Counted from the first letter of the stretch, positions 1-7,116 are shown. The stretch is DNA of 8,469 nucleotides from an uncultured Collinsella sp. (GCA_958448375.1 CAUDDU010000029.1:1-8469); one strand, 5' to 3'. Program-made: numbers and translations. Notes: generated by a model not told the origin, from the sequence alone.

Positions 1-717
<717 letters not shown>

Positions 718-778
718 TCACTTGGAAACGTAGTGGATGCAAGCGACCGGCTGACCGTGCACCGTCGGTGCGCCTCCG

Positions 779-823
779 TAAGTTAGCCATGTCGCACTTT
801 TTGCATTATGCCCTAAGTTAGCC
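779..823 (-). repeat. Pair of 10-bp direct repeats flanking the eno -10 region (possible operator)
   Basis: TAAGTTAGCC occurs at 779-788 and again at 814-823, with identical bases and 35 bp between equivalent positions. On the minus (eno) strand this reads GGCTAACTTA. The copies sit on either side of the best -10 candidate (805-810), which is a position where a repressor could act. Each copy resembles half of the DtxR/IdeR-type box (TTAGGTTAGCCTAACCTAA), but the second half-site is missing in both. Operator function is inference. Confidence 0.45.
805..810 (-). promoter_or_regulatory. Candidate -10 box for eno
   Basis: The minus strand reads CATAAT here, five of six matches to TATAAT. No convincing -35 hexamer lies 16-19 bases upstream. 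If used, transcription would begin near 798 and give a 5' leader of about 90 nt. That leader contains the short palindrome GCACCGACGGTGC (759-771). The gap between the mazG terminator and eno is where a promoter is needed. Confidence 0.4.
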
Positions 824-844
824 GATGGATACACTTGATTTTCG

Positions 845-890
845 AAAAATTTAGCGGGAACGATGAGGCGTGTCAGCCCGTCGTTCCCGC
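845..890 (-). terminator. Rho-independent terminator after mazG
   Basis: On the minus strand, five bases after the mazG stop codon, GCGGGAACGA (881-890) pairs perfectly with TCGTTCCCGC (854-863 read on that strand). This gives a 10-bp GC-rich stem with a 17-nt loop. The stem is followed by TAAATTTTT, a T-rich tail. Position, stem and tail fit an intrinsic terminator closing the larC2-yfcE-mazG cluster and separating it from eno. Confidence 0.85.
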
Positions 891-894
891 AGTC

Positions 895-1755
895 TTACTC
901 CTCCGCCTTTGCGGCATCCCATAGGTCGTTGAGGCCGTGGGTCGAAAGCTCGACAAGATCCACGTGGGCGTCGGACGCCATCTGCTCCATCGCGGCCCAG
1001 CGACGGCGGAACTTTGCTGTGCTGGCGCGCAGGGCACTCTCGGCGTCGATCCCCTCTTTGCGCGCGACGTTGACCAAGGCAAAGAGCAGGTCGCCAAACT
1101 CCATCTCGCGCTCGGGCGTTCCGGGGGCCTCGGCCTCAAACTCGGCACGCTCCTCGGCGACCTCGTCCCACACGTCTTGGACCGTCTCCCACTCAAAGCC
1201 CACGGCAGCCGCCTTGCGCGACACCTTCTGCGCCTGCATCAGCGCCGGCAGATGCGTGGGCACGCCGTCGAGCAGGCCCTCGGGCGCAGCCTCGCCTGCC
1301 GCCACGGCCTTGTCCTTGGCGGCTTTCTCGGCAAGCTTGACCTCGTCCCAAATCTTGAGCACCTCGTCGGAGCTCTCGGCATCCGAATCGCCAAACACGT
1401 GCGGGTGGCGACGGATGAGCTTGGCATCGATATCGCGCGCCACGTCGGCCAGTGTAAACTCGCCGGCGTCGGCCGCAATCTGCGCATGCAGCACTACCTG
1501 CATGAGTACGTCACCCAGCTCCTCGCGTAGGTGAACCGCGTCGTCCGCCTCGATGCAGTCGAGCGCCTCGTAGGCCTCCTCGATCATGTTCTTGCCGATG
1601 CTCTGATGCGTCTGCTCGCGGTCCCACGGGCAGCCGTCGGGCTGACGCAAGCGCCAGATAGTCTGCACCAGATGCTGCAGCTCGGCCGACGCGTCTACCA
1701 GCGTAGACAGATCGCGCGAGCCCTCGGCATTTTGCTGAGCCATGTGCTGCGCCAT
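895..1755 (-). CDS. mazG: Nucleoside triphosphate pyrophosphohydrolase MazG
   Basis: MazG hydrolyses nucleoside triphosphates to monophosphate and pyrophosphate and is a cytoplasmic housecleaning enzyme. The protein is 286 residues, similar to E. coli MazG (about 263), and has the typical two tandem MazG domains. The first spans about residues 25-120 and carries RQPDGCPWDREQTH, the metal-binding EE at 59-60 with E63, and EELGD at 78-82. The second spans about 175-258, with the acidic helix at 198-205 and EFGD at 219-222. A longer in-frame reading begins at 1863 inside yfcE. The ATG at 1755 is preferred because GGAGGAGG (1763-1770) lies 7 nt upstream, and because it starts just 2 nt after the yfcE stop, suggesting translational coupling. 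An intrinsic terminator follows. HisE in the same window belongs to the same all-alpha pyrophosphatase fold. Confidence 0.95.
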   Translation of the reverse strand: MAQHMAQQNAEGSRDLSTLVDASAELQHLVQTIWRLRQPDGCPWDREQTHQSIGKNMIEEAYEALDCIEADDAVHLREELGDVLMQVVLHAQIAADAGEFTLADVARDIDAKLIRRHPHVFGDSDAESSDEVLKIWDEVKLAEKAAKDKAVAAGEAAPEGLLDGVPTHLPALMQAQKVSRKAAAVGFEWETVQDVWDEVAEERAEFEAEAPGTPEREMEFGDLLFALVNVARKEGIDAESALRASTAKFRRRWAAMEQMASDAHVDLVELSTHGLNDLWDAAKAEE

Positions 1756-1757
1756 GG

Positions 1758-2306
1758 TTATTCCTCCTCCAGGATCACATGGCGGAACGCGCCGCCCTCG
1801 TAGATGCCGTAGCTGTGCGTACCGTCCTTGGGAATGCTCACACTGCCGGGGTTGAAGAGCCACAGGCCCGGGTGCGCAGCGCTTTCCTCGTTGACCTTGA
1901 TGTGCGTGTGGCCGTAGACGAGCGCGGAGCCCTCGGGCAACGCGGGCGCGTGGTCGACGCTGTTGTGCATGCCGGCGCCAAAGACATGGCCGTGCGTCAG
2001 GAACAGCTCGCGGCCGGTCTCGTCGAACAGCGTGGCGTAGTCGGCCATGACGAGGAAGTCGAGCACCATCTGGTCGACCTCAGCGTCGCAGTTGCCGCGC
2101 ACCGCGATGATGCGGTCGGCCAGGGCGTTGAGCAGCGGGATTACGCGCTTGGGGGCGTAATCGCGCGGCAGGTCGTTGCGCGGACCGTGGTAGAGCAGGT
2201 CGCCCAGCAGCACGATGCGGTCGGGCTGCTCGGACTCGATGGCGGCGCAGAGGCGCTCGGTCCAATATGCCGAGCCGTGGATGTCGGAGGCGATGAGGTA
2301 TTTCAT
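1758..2306 (-). CDS. yfcE: YfcE-family metallophosphodiesterase
   Basis: This is a calcineurin-like phosphoesterase of the YfcE/MJ0936 family, 182 residues against 184 for E. coli YfcE. Such enzymes hydrolyse phosphodiesters in vitro with two metal ions; the natural substrate is unknown. All five metal-binding motifs are present: DIH (8-10), GDLLYHGPRN (35-44), GNCD (71-74), THGH (104-107) and GHTH (132-135), with the family's FNPGSVSIPK at 151-160. The stretch around GDLLYHGPRN and IIAVRGNCD is characteristic of YfcE within the superfamily. There is no signal peptide or membrane segment, so it is cytosolic. The ATG at 2306 has AAAGGA 7 nt upstream. The gene lies 60 nt after the larC2-like gene and 2 nt before mazG, probably in one transcript. 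Confidence 0.93.
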   Translation of the reverse strand: MKYLIASDIHGSAYWTERLCAAIESEQPDRIVLLGDLLYHGPRNDLPRDYAPKRVIPLLNALADRIIAVRGNCDAEVDQMVLDFLVMADYATLFDETGRELFLTHGHVFGAGMHNSVDHAPALPEGSALVYGHTHIKVNEESAAHPGLWLFNPGSVSIPKDGTHSYGIYEGGAFRHVILEEE

Positions 2307-2366
2307 GGGGAGATCCTTTCGAATGGGGTTGATATGGCTGGGCGCAGGATGTCGCCACCAGCCGCG

Positions 2367-2852
2367 TTATTCAAATCGCAGTGCCACGGCTTGTGCCGCC
2401 TGCATCACGCGCTGGAGCGGCACATTGTGCTCGCGGGCGAGACGGGCGCAGTCCTCGTACTCGGGCGCTGCACGCTCGCTGCCGTCGGGCAGGGTTGCCA
2501 CCTTGACGGACACCTCGCCCCATAGCGTCGTTACGCGCTCAAAGCGGCGTGGCAGGCAAACGCGCTCCATGACCTGGCGACGAATGCCGTTGGTCGTGGT
2601 TTCCAAAAAGATAATCGTCTGCAGGCGCTCGATATCCTCGTGAGCACAGATTACCTGTAGCTGCCAACTGGGACGGCCTTTCTTGCAATAGAGGGGCAGC
2701 CAATGCACCTCGCGCGCACCCGCCTCGCGCAGGCGGTCGGCAGCGTAGGCGAGCACCTCGGGCGACGCGTCGTCGATGTCGCATTCCAGCTTGACGATGG
2801 TCTCGGGCGCATCGGTCTCGCGGGACAGCGGGGATGTGCTATCGCATTGCAT
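2367..2852 (-). CDS. larC: Stand-alone LarC2-like domain protein (nickel-pincer cofactor)
   Basis: The 161-residue protein matches only the C-terminal part of LarC (DUF111 family). LarC is the CTP-dependent enzyme that inserts nickel into the pincer nucleotide cofactor of lactate racemase and related enzymes. Recognisable stretches are ECDIDD (23-28), the LYCKKGRP segment (54-61), ETTTNGIRR (84-92) and PEYEDC (130-135). Full LarC is about 400 residues; in some species its two halves are joined by programmed frameshifting. Here no N-terminal half (LarC1) precedes the gene, since upstream DNA is intergenic and carries a palindrome. In-frame ATGs also exist at 2891 and 2960. I chose 2852 because AAAGGA lies 10 nt upstream and a possible -10 sits at 2896-2901. 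No lar partner genes are in view, so the actual role is uncertain. Confidence 0.8.
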   Translation of the reverse strand: MQCDSTSPLSRETDAPETIVKLECDIDDASPEVLAYAADRLREAGAREVHWLPLYCKKGRPSWQLQVICAHEDIERLQTIIFLETTTNGIRRQVMERVCLPRRFERVTTLWGEVSVKVATLPDGSERAAPEYEDCARLAREHNVPLQRVMQAAQAVALRFE

Positions 2853-2895
2853 ACGGTCCGGATCCTTTCCGCGCGGGCTCGTTTTGTTCATCCAA

Positions 2896-2904
2896 ACGCT
2901 AGCA
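2896..2904 (-). promoter_or_regulatory. Weak extended -10 candidate upstream of larC2
   Basis: The minus strand reads TGCTAGCGT, an extended -10 pattern (TGn before TAnnnT). No good -35 is seen at normal spacing. It would start transcription near 2889, excluding the upstream in-frame ATGs and leaving a leader of about 37 nt before the chosen start. This is suggestive only. Confidence 0.25.
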
Positions 2905-2958
2905 CATCGGACGTGGCACAAGCGTGACTTTCGTCCGTCGCCGCCCTCGCCCCCATCC

Positions 2959-3023
2959 AAACGTGTACGTCAGCCTCCAAACATGTCATTATTTGTCGGT
3001 TTTGGAGGCTGACGTACACGTTT
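2959..3023. repeat. Long perfect palindrome in the larC2/hisK divergent region
   Basis: Bases 2959-2981 and 3001-3023 are perfect inverted complements over 23 bp, separated by 19 nt. The arm contains GTGTACGTCAGCCTCC. The element lies between two divergent gene starts, where a terminator is not expected. Neither strand shows a strong T-run after the stem. Its sequence is unrelated to the other two palindromes in the window. It is most likely a dispersed REP/MITE-like element, or possibly a regulatory hairpin; the copy number cannot be judged from here. Confidence 0.85.
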
Positions 3024-3079
3024 TGAGAGCAAGCGAGGCCGCACCACGCGCCGCGCAACCTTTCCAATCGATTTCGATC

Positions 3080-3119
3080 CCCGGCGTGCCCGGCGTGTTG
3101 AGAGCTGCGCCATTACAAT
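3080..3119 (+). promoter_or_regulatory. Candidate hisK promoter with tandem 9-bp repeat
   Basis: TACAAT at 3114-3119 is a good -10 box (five of six). It would start transcription near 3126, about 26 nt before the gene. No clear -35 is present. Where one would be expected, CCCGGCGTG is repeated head to tail at 3080-3088 and 3089-3097, which could be an activator site or chance in GC-rich DNA. Confidence 0.4.
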
Positions 3120-3151
3120 GAAGCGGATTCGCTTGACGCAAAGGAGCCGCT

Positions 3152-4063
3152 ATGCCCATGTGCCCGCTGGTCGATTGCCATACCCACACCTCGTTTTCGG
3201 ACGGGCATGCCTCGTTTGAGGACAACGTCCGTGCCGCTGCTGCGGCCGGCTGCCGCGTCATGGTCTCGACCGACCATCTCACCCTGCCCGCCAGCATGGA
3301 TGCTAACTGCGAGGTGCAGGTTACTGAGGGTGACCTCCCGGCGCATCGTCTGGCTTTTGAGGACGCTCGCAATCTTGCCGCTCAGATTGCGCCAGAACTC
3401 ACCTTTATCTACGGTTTCGAATGCGATTGGTACGAGGGCTGCGAGCCTTTGGTTGAGCGCTGGTCCCAGGGCGCCGTCGTGCGCCTGGGCAGTGTGCACT
3501 GGATTGGCAACCCAGGCGATATCATGGCCGGTGCCGCGGGTACGGCGGGAACGGAGGACGTCGCTCGTCCCGATACGCCCGATTCGCGCTGCGGCTGGAT
3601 CGACGATGACACCAACCTGCACGTTTGGGAAAACCTGGGGGTACGCGGCGTGTGGGAGCGCTATGTCGATGACTGGTGCCGCGCCTGCGAGAGCCCGCTC
3701 AACTTTGATGTGATGGCTCACCCCGACCTGGTCATGCGCTTTTCGAAGGAAGGCTTTGCGCCCGATTTTGATCCCGCACCGTTTTGGCAGCAGATGGCAG
3801 AGTGCGCGCACGATACGGGCCGCCGCGTTGAGGTCTCGACGGCCGCACCGCGCAAGGGCTTGGGCGACTACTACCCCGCAACCGGTCTTTTGCGCTGCTT
3901 TGCCCATGCCGAAGTGCCGATCACCTTTGGCTCGGACGCGCACCGCGCCTGCGATATCTGCTGGAACATCCGCGAGGCCCAGGCGCACGCCTACGACTGC
4001 GGTTATCGAACCTTCGACATCCCCCACGCCACCGGCGAATGGGAATCCACGCCCCTCGCCTAG
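3152..4063 (+). CDS. hisK: PHP-family histidinol-phosphate phosphatase (HisK type)
   Basis: The 303-residue protein belongs to the PHP metal-dependent phosphoesterases and most resembles HisK. HisK removes phosphate from L-histidinol phosphate to give histidinol (EC 3.1.3.15). The full set of PHP metal ligands can be read: H10 and H12 (DCHTHT), D17, H42 (STDH), E90 (GFECDW), H116 (GSVHW), H190 (MAHPD), and D262 with H264 (GSDAH). The VEVSTAAPRKG segment before GSDAH also follows the HisK pattern. AAAGGAG 5 nt upstream supports the ATG at 3152. The gene converges on the his operon, whose HisB lacks a phosphatase domain, so this protein plausibly fills that step. It is the only plus-strand gene. 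A different PHP substrate remains possible, but context strongly favours histidinol phosphate. Confidence 0.9.
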   Translation: MPMCPLVDCHTHTSFSDGHASFEDNVRAAAAAGCRVMVSTDHLTLPASMDANCEVQVTEGDLPAHRLAFEDARNLAAQIAPELTFIYGFECDWYEGCEPLVERWSQGAVVRLGSVHWIGNPGDIMAGAAGTAGTEDVARPDTPDSRCGWIDDDTNLHVWENLGVRGVWERYVDDWCRACESPLNFDVMAHPDLVMRFSKEGFAPDFDPAPFWQQMAECAHDTGRRVEVSTAAPRKGLGDYYPATGLLRCFAHAEVPITFGSDAHRACDICWNIREAQAHAYDCGYRTFDIPHATGEWESTPLA

Positions 4064-4075
4064 CCATCCCTTCAT

Positions 4076-4144
4076 AAGTTGCGGTGAAATAGGGATTGTT
4101 TTGCTTGATGAAGCGCTTAAACAGTCCCTATTTCACCGCAACTT
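4076..4144. repeat. Long palindrome between convergent hisK and hisE
   Basis: Bases 4076-4101 pair with 4119-4144 over 26 bp, with one mismatch (T4096 opposite G4124, a wobble pair in RNA). Inside the 17-nt loop, GCTT (4103-4106) pairs with AAGC (4111-4114), so the whole element could fold as one long hairpin. The arm contains GGTGAAATAGGGA. It begins 12 nt after the hisK stop and ends 39 nt before the hisE stop codon. It could act as a bidirectional terminator, although neither side has a T-tract. Its sequence style fits REP-like elements. Confidence 0.85.
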
Positions 4145-4183
4145 CCATGACCCCGTTACACCAACAAAGACTGTCCCAAACGA

Positions 4184-4501
4184 CTAGTGGCGGCGGGCGT
4201 TGAGCTCGCCGGCCAGTTCGTCGAGGGTGATGCCGTAGCGCTCGAGCGTCACGAGCAGGTGGTAGAGCAGGTCGCCGGCCTCGTAGCGGATGTGATCGTG
4301 ATCGTTATCCTTGCAGGCCATGATCACCTCGCTCGCCTCCTCGGCAAGCTTCTTGAGCAGCTCATCCTCGACGTCGGTCAGCAGACGCGCGGTATAGCTT
4401 TCCTGCGGCGATGCATCACGACGACCGTGAATCACCTCGGCCAGACCTGTCAGCGTCTCTCCGATATTTCCATCCTGAACGTTTGCGGTGCGCACACCCA
4501 T
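4184..4501 (-). CDS. hisE: Phosphoribosyl-ATP pyrophosphohydrolase HisE
   Basis: HisE hydrolyses phosphoribosyl-ATP to phosphoribosyl-AMP and pyrophosphate, the second step of histidine synthesis. The 105-residue protein has the usual stand-alone HisE length and the MazG-like all-alpha fold. The metal-binding acidic pattern is visible as KKLAEEASEV (E54, E55, E58) followed by YEAGDLLYH (E74, D77). The ATG at 4501 has AAAGGA about 8 nt upstream. It is the last gene of the operon, 45 nt after hisI, and is separate from hisI rather than fused as in enterics. No T-rich terminator follows; the palindrome at 4076-4144 is the only strong downstream structure. Confidence 0.95.
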   Translation of the reverse strand: MGVRTANVQDGNIGETLTGLAEVIHGRRDASPQESYTARLLTDVEDELLKKLAEEASEVIMACKDNDHDHIRYEAGDLLYHLLVTLERYGITLDELAGELNARRH

Positions 4502-4546
4502 AGTTCAATCCTTTCTGGTGGCCGAGCGTCTAATCGAGCGCCCGCC

Positions 4547-4876
4547 CTACGCGAGTTTCTTAAAGAAGCAGGTACGGTTGCCGGTATGGCAGGCCGGACC
4601 CGGCGAGTCGACCTTGACCAGCAGCGTATCGCTATCGCAGTCGGCCCAGAGCTCCTTGACCTCTTGCATATTGCCGCTCGTCGCACCCTTGTTCCAGAGC
4701 TCCTGGCGACTGCGGCTCCAAAACCACGTGGTACCGGTCTTGAGCGTCAGCCCCACCGACTCCTCGTTCATCCAAGCAACCATAAGCACCTCACCGGTGT
4801 CATATTGCTGAACAACACAAGGAATCAGCCCCTTGGCGTCGTATTTGAGCTCGAACGCAGTTGCCACTTGCTCCAT
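4547..4876 (-). CDS. hisI: Phosphoribosyl-AMP cyclohydrolase HisI
   Basis: HisI opens the adenine ring of phosphoribosyl-AMP to give ProFAR, the third step of the pathway. The 109-residue protein is a monofunctional cyclohydrolase. The signature [19 protein letters not shown] spans 51-69. The metal motif DCDSD (79-83) provides Mg-binding Asp residues and C80, and CHTGNRTC (96-103) supplies the two other zinc cysteines. The ATG at 4876 directly abuts the hisF stop (TAAATG, no gap). The upstream GATTGGAT has little Shine-Dalgarno character, so translation probably depends on coupling to hisF. Identification is secure. Confidence 0.96.
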   Translation of the reverse strand: MEQVATAFELKYDAKGLIPCVVQQYDTGEVLMVAWMNEESVGLTLKTGTTWFWSRSRQELWNKGATSGNMQEVKELWADCDSDTLLVKVDSPGPACHTGNRTCFFKKLA

Positions 4877-5659
4877 TTAAAAATCCAATCTCACGGGAAT
4901 ACCTTGAGAGGCCATGTATTCCTTCACCTGGCGGATGCTGAAGGTTCCAAAGTGAAAGACACTTGCTGCCAGTACGGCATCGGCCTCACCCTCAATCACA
5001 CCCTCGGCAAAATGCTCGAGCGTACCCACGCCGCCGCTCGCGATGACGGGAATCGGTACCGCGCGCGCCACGGCGCGAGTGAGCGCCAGGTCAAAGCCGG
5101 CCTTGGTGCCGTCGCGATCCATACTGGTGAGCAAGATCTCGCCGGCGCCGCGACGAGCCGCCTCCTCGGCCCACGCCACCGCGTCGATACCCGTAGCGTT
5201 GCGGCCGCCCGCCGTAAAGACCTCCCACTTATCGGCGCCCGGCTCCCCGGGCAGCCCCACGCGCTTGGCATCGATCGCCACGACCACGGCCTGGCTGCCA
5301 AACGCCACGGCAGCCTGGCTGATCAGCGACGGGTCACGCACGGCGGCAGAGTTGAGCGACACCTTGTCGGCACCGGCTGCAACCATGGTGCGCATGCCCG
5401 GCAGGTCGCGAAAGCCGCCGCCCACGGTATAGGGAATGGCCAGCTCCTCGGCCGCATGCGCCGCCATCTCGATGGTCGTCGCGCGGTTATCGCTCGTCGC
5501 GGTAATGTCCAAAAACACGACCTCGTCCGCGCCCTCGCGGTCGTAGGCACGGGCCAGCTCCACCGGGTCGCCCGCATCGCGCAGGCTCACAAAGTTGACG
5601 CCCTTGACCACGCGGCCGTCCTTAACATCCAGACAGGGAATCACGCGTTTGGTAAGCAT
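4877..5659 (-). CDS. hisF: Imidazole glycerol phosphate synthase cyclase subunit HisF
   Basis: HisF is the cyclase half of imidazole glycerol phosphate synthase. It uses ammonia channelled from HisH to convert PRFAR into imidazole glycerol phosphate and AICAR. The 260-residue (beta-alpha)8 barrel shows the two catalytic aspartates at canonical positions, D11 (PCLD) and D130 (AIDAKR). The phosphate-binding loops are GGGFRD (80-85) and ASGGVG (207-212), and AASVFHFG is at 231-238. The ATG at 5659 has GGGGAGGAG 6 nt upstream, lying within the end of hisA, and starts 3 nt after the hisA stop. Length and motifs are ordinary for the family. Confidence 0.97.
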   Translation of the reverse strand: MLTKRVIPCLDVKDGRVVKGVNFVSLRDAGDPVELARAYDREGADEVVFLDITATSDNRATTIEMAAHAAEELAIPYTVGGGFRDLPGMRTMVAAGADKVSLNSAAVRDPSLISQAAVAFGSQAVVVAIDAKRVGLPGEPGADKWEVFTAGGRNATGIDAVAWAEEAARRGAGEILLTSMDRDGTKAGFDLALTRAVARAVPIPVIASGGVGTLEHFAEGVIEGEADAVLAASVFHFGTFSIRQVKEYMASQGIPVRLDF

Positions 5660-5662
5660 GGG

Positions 5663-6406
5663 CTACTCCTCCCCTCGGGCGGCGACCAGCGCCTGGGCCA
5701 GCGTAAAGTTGCCCTCGTAGAGCGCACGGCCGGTGATAGCACCCTCGATGGCGTTCTCGCCCACCGCGGCAAGCGCGCGGATATCGCCGAGCGTCGAGAT
5801 ACCGCCCGACGCCACGACGGGAAAGCCCGCGACCTGCGCCACATGGCGATATGCCGCCACGTCGATGCCCGTCTGCATGCCATCACGCGCGATGTCGGTA
5901 TACACCAGATGCTTAAAACCCAGCTCGGTAAGCTGCGCCACGGCATCGTCGAGCGCCACGCCCGCGCCGTCGCGCCAGCCGTTCACCTTAACCTGGCCGT
6001 CGCGTGCGGCAATGTCGGCGACCAGCAGCTCGCCAAAGCCTTGGGCTGCCACCTCAGCAAAACCCGGCTCGGTCACGAGCACGGTGCCCAGCGCAATACG
6101 GCGAGCACCATAGCCTGCCAGCTCATCGATGCGTGCGAGTGAGCGAACGCCGCCGCCCACGTCCACGGACAGACCGTCGACGCCGCAGATGGCCTTAATC
6201 GCCGCCGAGTTGGCAGCGCATGTGTCCTCGTCCTCGCCAAAGGCAGCGGACAGGTCGACGACATGCACCCAGCTTGCGCCCTGCTCGGCAAACGAGCGGG
6301 CGACGGCCACGGGGTCATCGGAATATACCTTGCAGCGGTTGCGGTCGCCGCGCTCCAGGCGCACAACCTTGCCGCCGATCAGATCGATTGCGGGAAACAG
6401 GATCAT
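5663..6406 (-). CDS. hisA: ProFAR isomerase HisA
   Basis: HisA isomerises ProFAR to PRFAR, an Amadori rearrangement on a (beta-alpha)8 barrel related to HisF. The 247-residue protein starts MILFPAIDLIGGKVVRLERG and carries catalytic D8. DIAARDGQVKVNGW follows from D131, equivalent to the second catalytic region. YTDIARDGMQTG (169-180) and ASGGIS (199-204) form the phosphate-binding end. It reads as ordinary HisA rather than the bifunctional HisA/TrpF (PriA) of actinomycetes, a tentative judgement made by eye. The start overlaps the hisH stop as ATGA, and GGAGG lies 7 nt upstream, so the two are translationally coupled. Confidence 0.95.
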   Translation of the reverse strand: MILFPAIDLIGGKVVRLERGDRNRCKVYSDDPVAVARSFAEQGASWVHVVDLSAAFGEDEDTCAANSAAIKAICGVDGLSVDVGGGVRSLARIDELAGYGARRIALGTVLVTEPGFAEVAAQGFGELLVADIAARDGQVKVNGWRDGAGVALDDAVAQLTELGFKHLVYTDIARDGMQTGIDVAAYRHVAQVAGFPVVASGGISTLGDIRALAAVGENAIEGAITGRALYEGNFTLAQALVAARGEE

Positions 6407-7104
6407 CGGCCAACCTCCTCGACGATGTTGACGAAGTTCTTAAGGATGCGCTGACCCAGCGCGGAGGATTTCTCGGGATGGAACTGGCAGCCCCACACGT
6501 TGCCGTGGCGCACGATGCACGGGAAACTCCGTGTATAGTGCGTGCGCGCCAACACATCGGCGGCATCGACGTCGCCGGCCACCGCGTAGCTGTGGGTGAA
6601 GTACATATTGGCGCCCTCGGCAAAACCGGCGAGCAGCGGATCGGCCGCGCCGGCAGGCGTCATGTGCACCTGATCCCAGCCCACGTGCGGGACCTTCAGA
6701 CGGCTCGACTCCAGGTGCGTGCACGAGCCACGCATGATGCCCAGGCCATCGACCCAGGGACCACCGGTCTGCTCGGAGGCATCGTCGTCCGCGTCCGCGC
6801 CCTCGTCCGCAGGCACGCCCTCGTTGCCGCGCTCAAAAAATAGCTGAAGGCCCAGGCAGATGCCGAGCAGCGGGGTTCCGGCGGCAACGGCATCGAGCAC
6901 GGCCACCTCCTCGCCGCTCTGGCGCATAAAGGCGATTGCGTCATAGAACGCGCCCACGCCCGGGATGACCAGGCCGTCGGCGTTGCGGATCTGCTCCGGA
7001 TCGTCCGATGTGCAGGCAGCGGCACCGGCGCGCGCAAGCCCGCGTACGACGCTCGACAAGTTGCCCTTGTGGTAGTCGACCACCACGATCTTCGGTTCGC
7101 CCAC
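6403..7104 (-). CDS. hisH: Imidazole glycerol phosphate synthase glutaminase subunit HisH
   Basis: HisH is a class I glutamine amidotransferase that supplies ammonia to HisF. The triad is readable as C83 in GICLGLQ and H209 and E211 in QFHPEKS. PGVGAF forms the early loop, and VPHVGWDQV and YFTHSY are family hallmarks. I start at GTG 7104 because GGGAGGGG (7109-7116) is well placed before it; an in-frame ATG at 7125 would add seven residues but lacks a good binding site. The 233-residue product is longer than the usual 196-210. The excess is an acidic, Gly/Ala-rich insert around residues 95-117 (GVPADEGADADDDASEQ), between the nucleophile region and GLGIM. The gap to hisB (138 nt) is by far the largest in the operon and is filled by a palindrome. 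The gene overlaps hisA by 4 nt. Confidence 0.95.
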   Translation of the reverse strand: MGEPKIVVVDYHKGNLSSVVRGLARAGAAACTSDDPEQIRNADGLVIPGVGAFYDAIAFMRQSGEEVAVLDAVAAGTPLLGICLGLQLFFERGNEGVPADEGADADDDASEQTGGPWVDGLGIMRGSCTHLESSRLKVPHVGWDQVHMTPAGAADPLLAGFAEGANMYFTHSYAVAGDVDAADVLARTHYTRSFPCIVRHGNVWGCQFHPEKSSALGQRILKNFVNIVEEVGR

Positions 7105-7108
7105 GCGA

Positions 7109-7116
7109 CCCCTCCC
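7109..7116 (-). promoter_or_regulatory. Ribosome binding site that decides the hisH start
   Basis: The minus strand reads GGGAGGGG with its GGAGG core 6 nt before GTG 7104. It lies inside the codons that would follow the alternative ATG 7125. It therefore favours the GTG start, unless the region is translated from the upstream ATG. Confidence 0.6.

Noticed and set aside
839..848. TTTTCGAAAA palindrome as a separate operator for eno
   Set aside because: It overlaps the T-rich tail of the mazG terminator, and a 10-bp AT-rich palindrome is easily explained by that role or by chance.
1756..1863. A 36-residue N-terminal extension of MazG overlapping yfcE
   Set aside because: The strong GGAGGAGG site before ATG 1755 and the normal MazG N-terminus from there make the extension unnecessary. 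It reads out of frame through the conserved end of YfcE.
2336..2363. Small GGCTGG/CCAGCC hairpin between larC2 and yfcE as a possible terminator
   Set aside because: The stem is 6 bp with a 16-nt loop and no following T-run, so it does not support termination between these co-directional genes.
2853..2960. A 36-residue N-terminal extension of the LarC2-like protein (ATG at 2960 or 2891)
   Set aside because: The extra residues do not resemble LarC, no ribosome binding site precedes those ATGs, the longest form would start inside the palindrome, and a site at proper spacing precedes ATG 2852.
3113..4075. A 320-codon open frame on the minus strand over hisK
   Set aside because: The plus-strand frame contains every PHP metal ligand and a good ribosome binding site; the opposite frame is compositional.
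4187..6142. A 651-codon open frame on the plus strand, antisense to hisE, hisI, hisF and hisA
   Set aside because: It is an antisense shadow created by G/C-rich codons of four well-identified his genes. Its product has no recognisable domain, and it cannot be real without contradicting the conserved motifs on the other strand.
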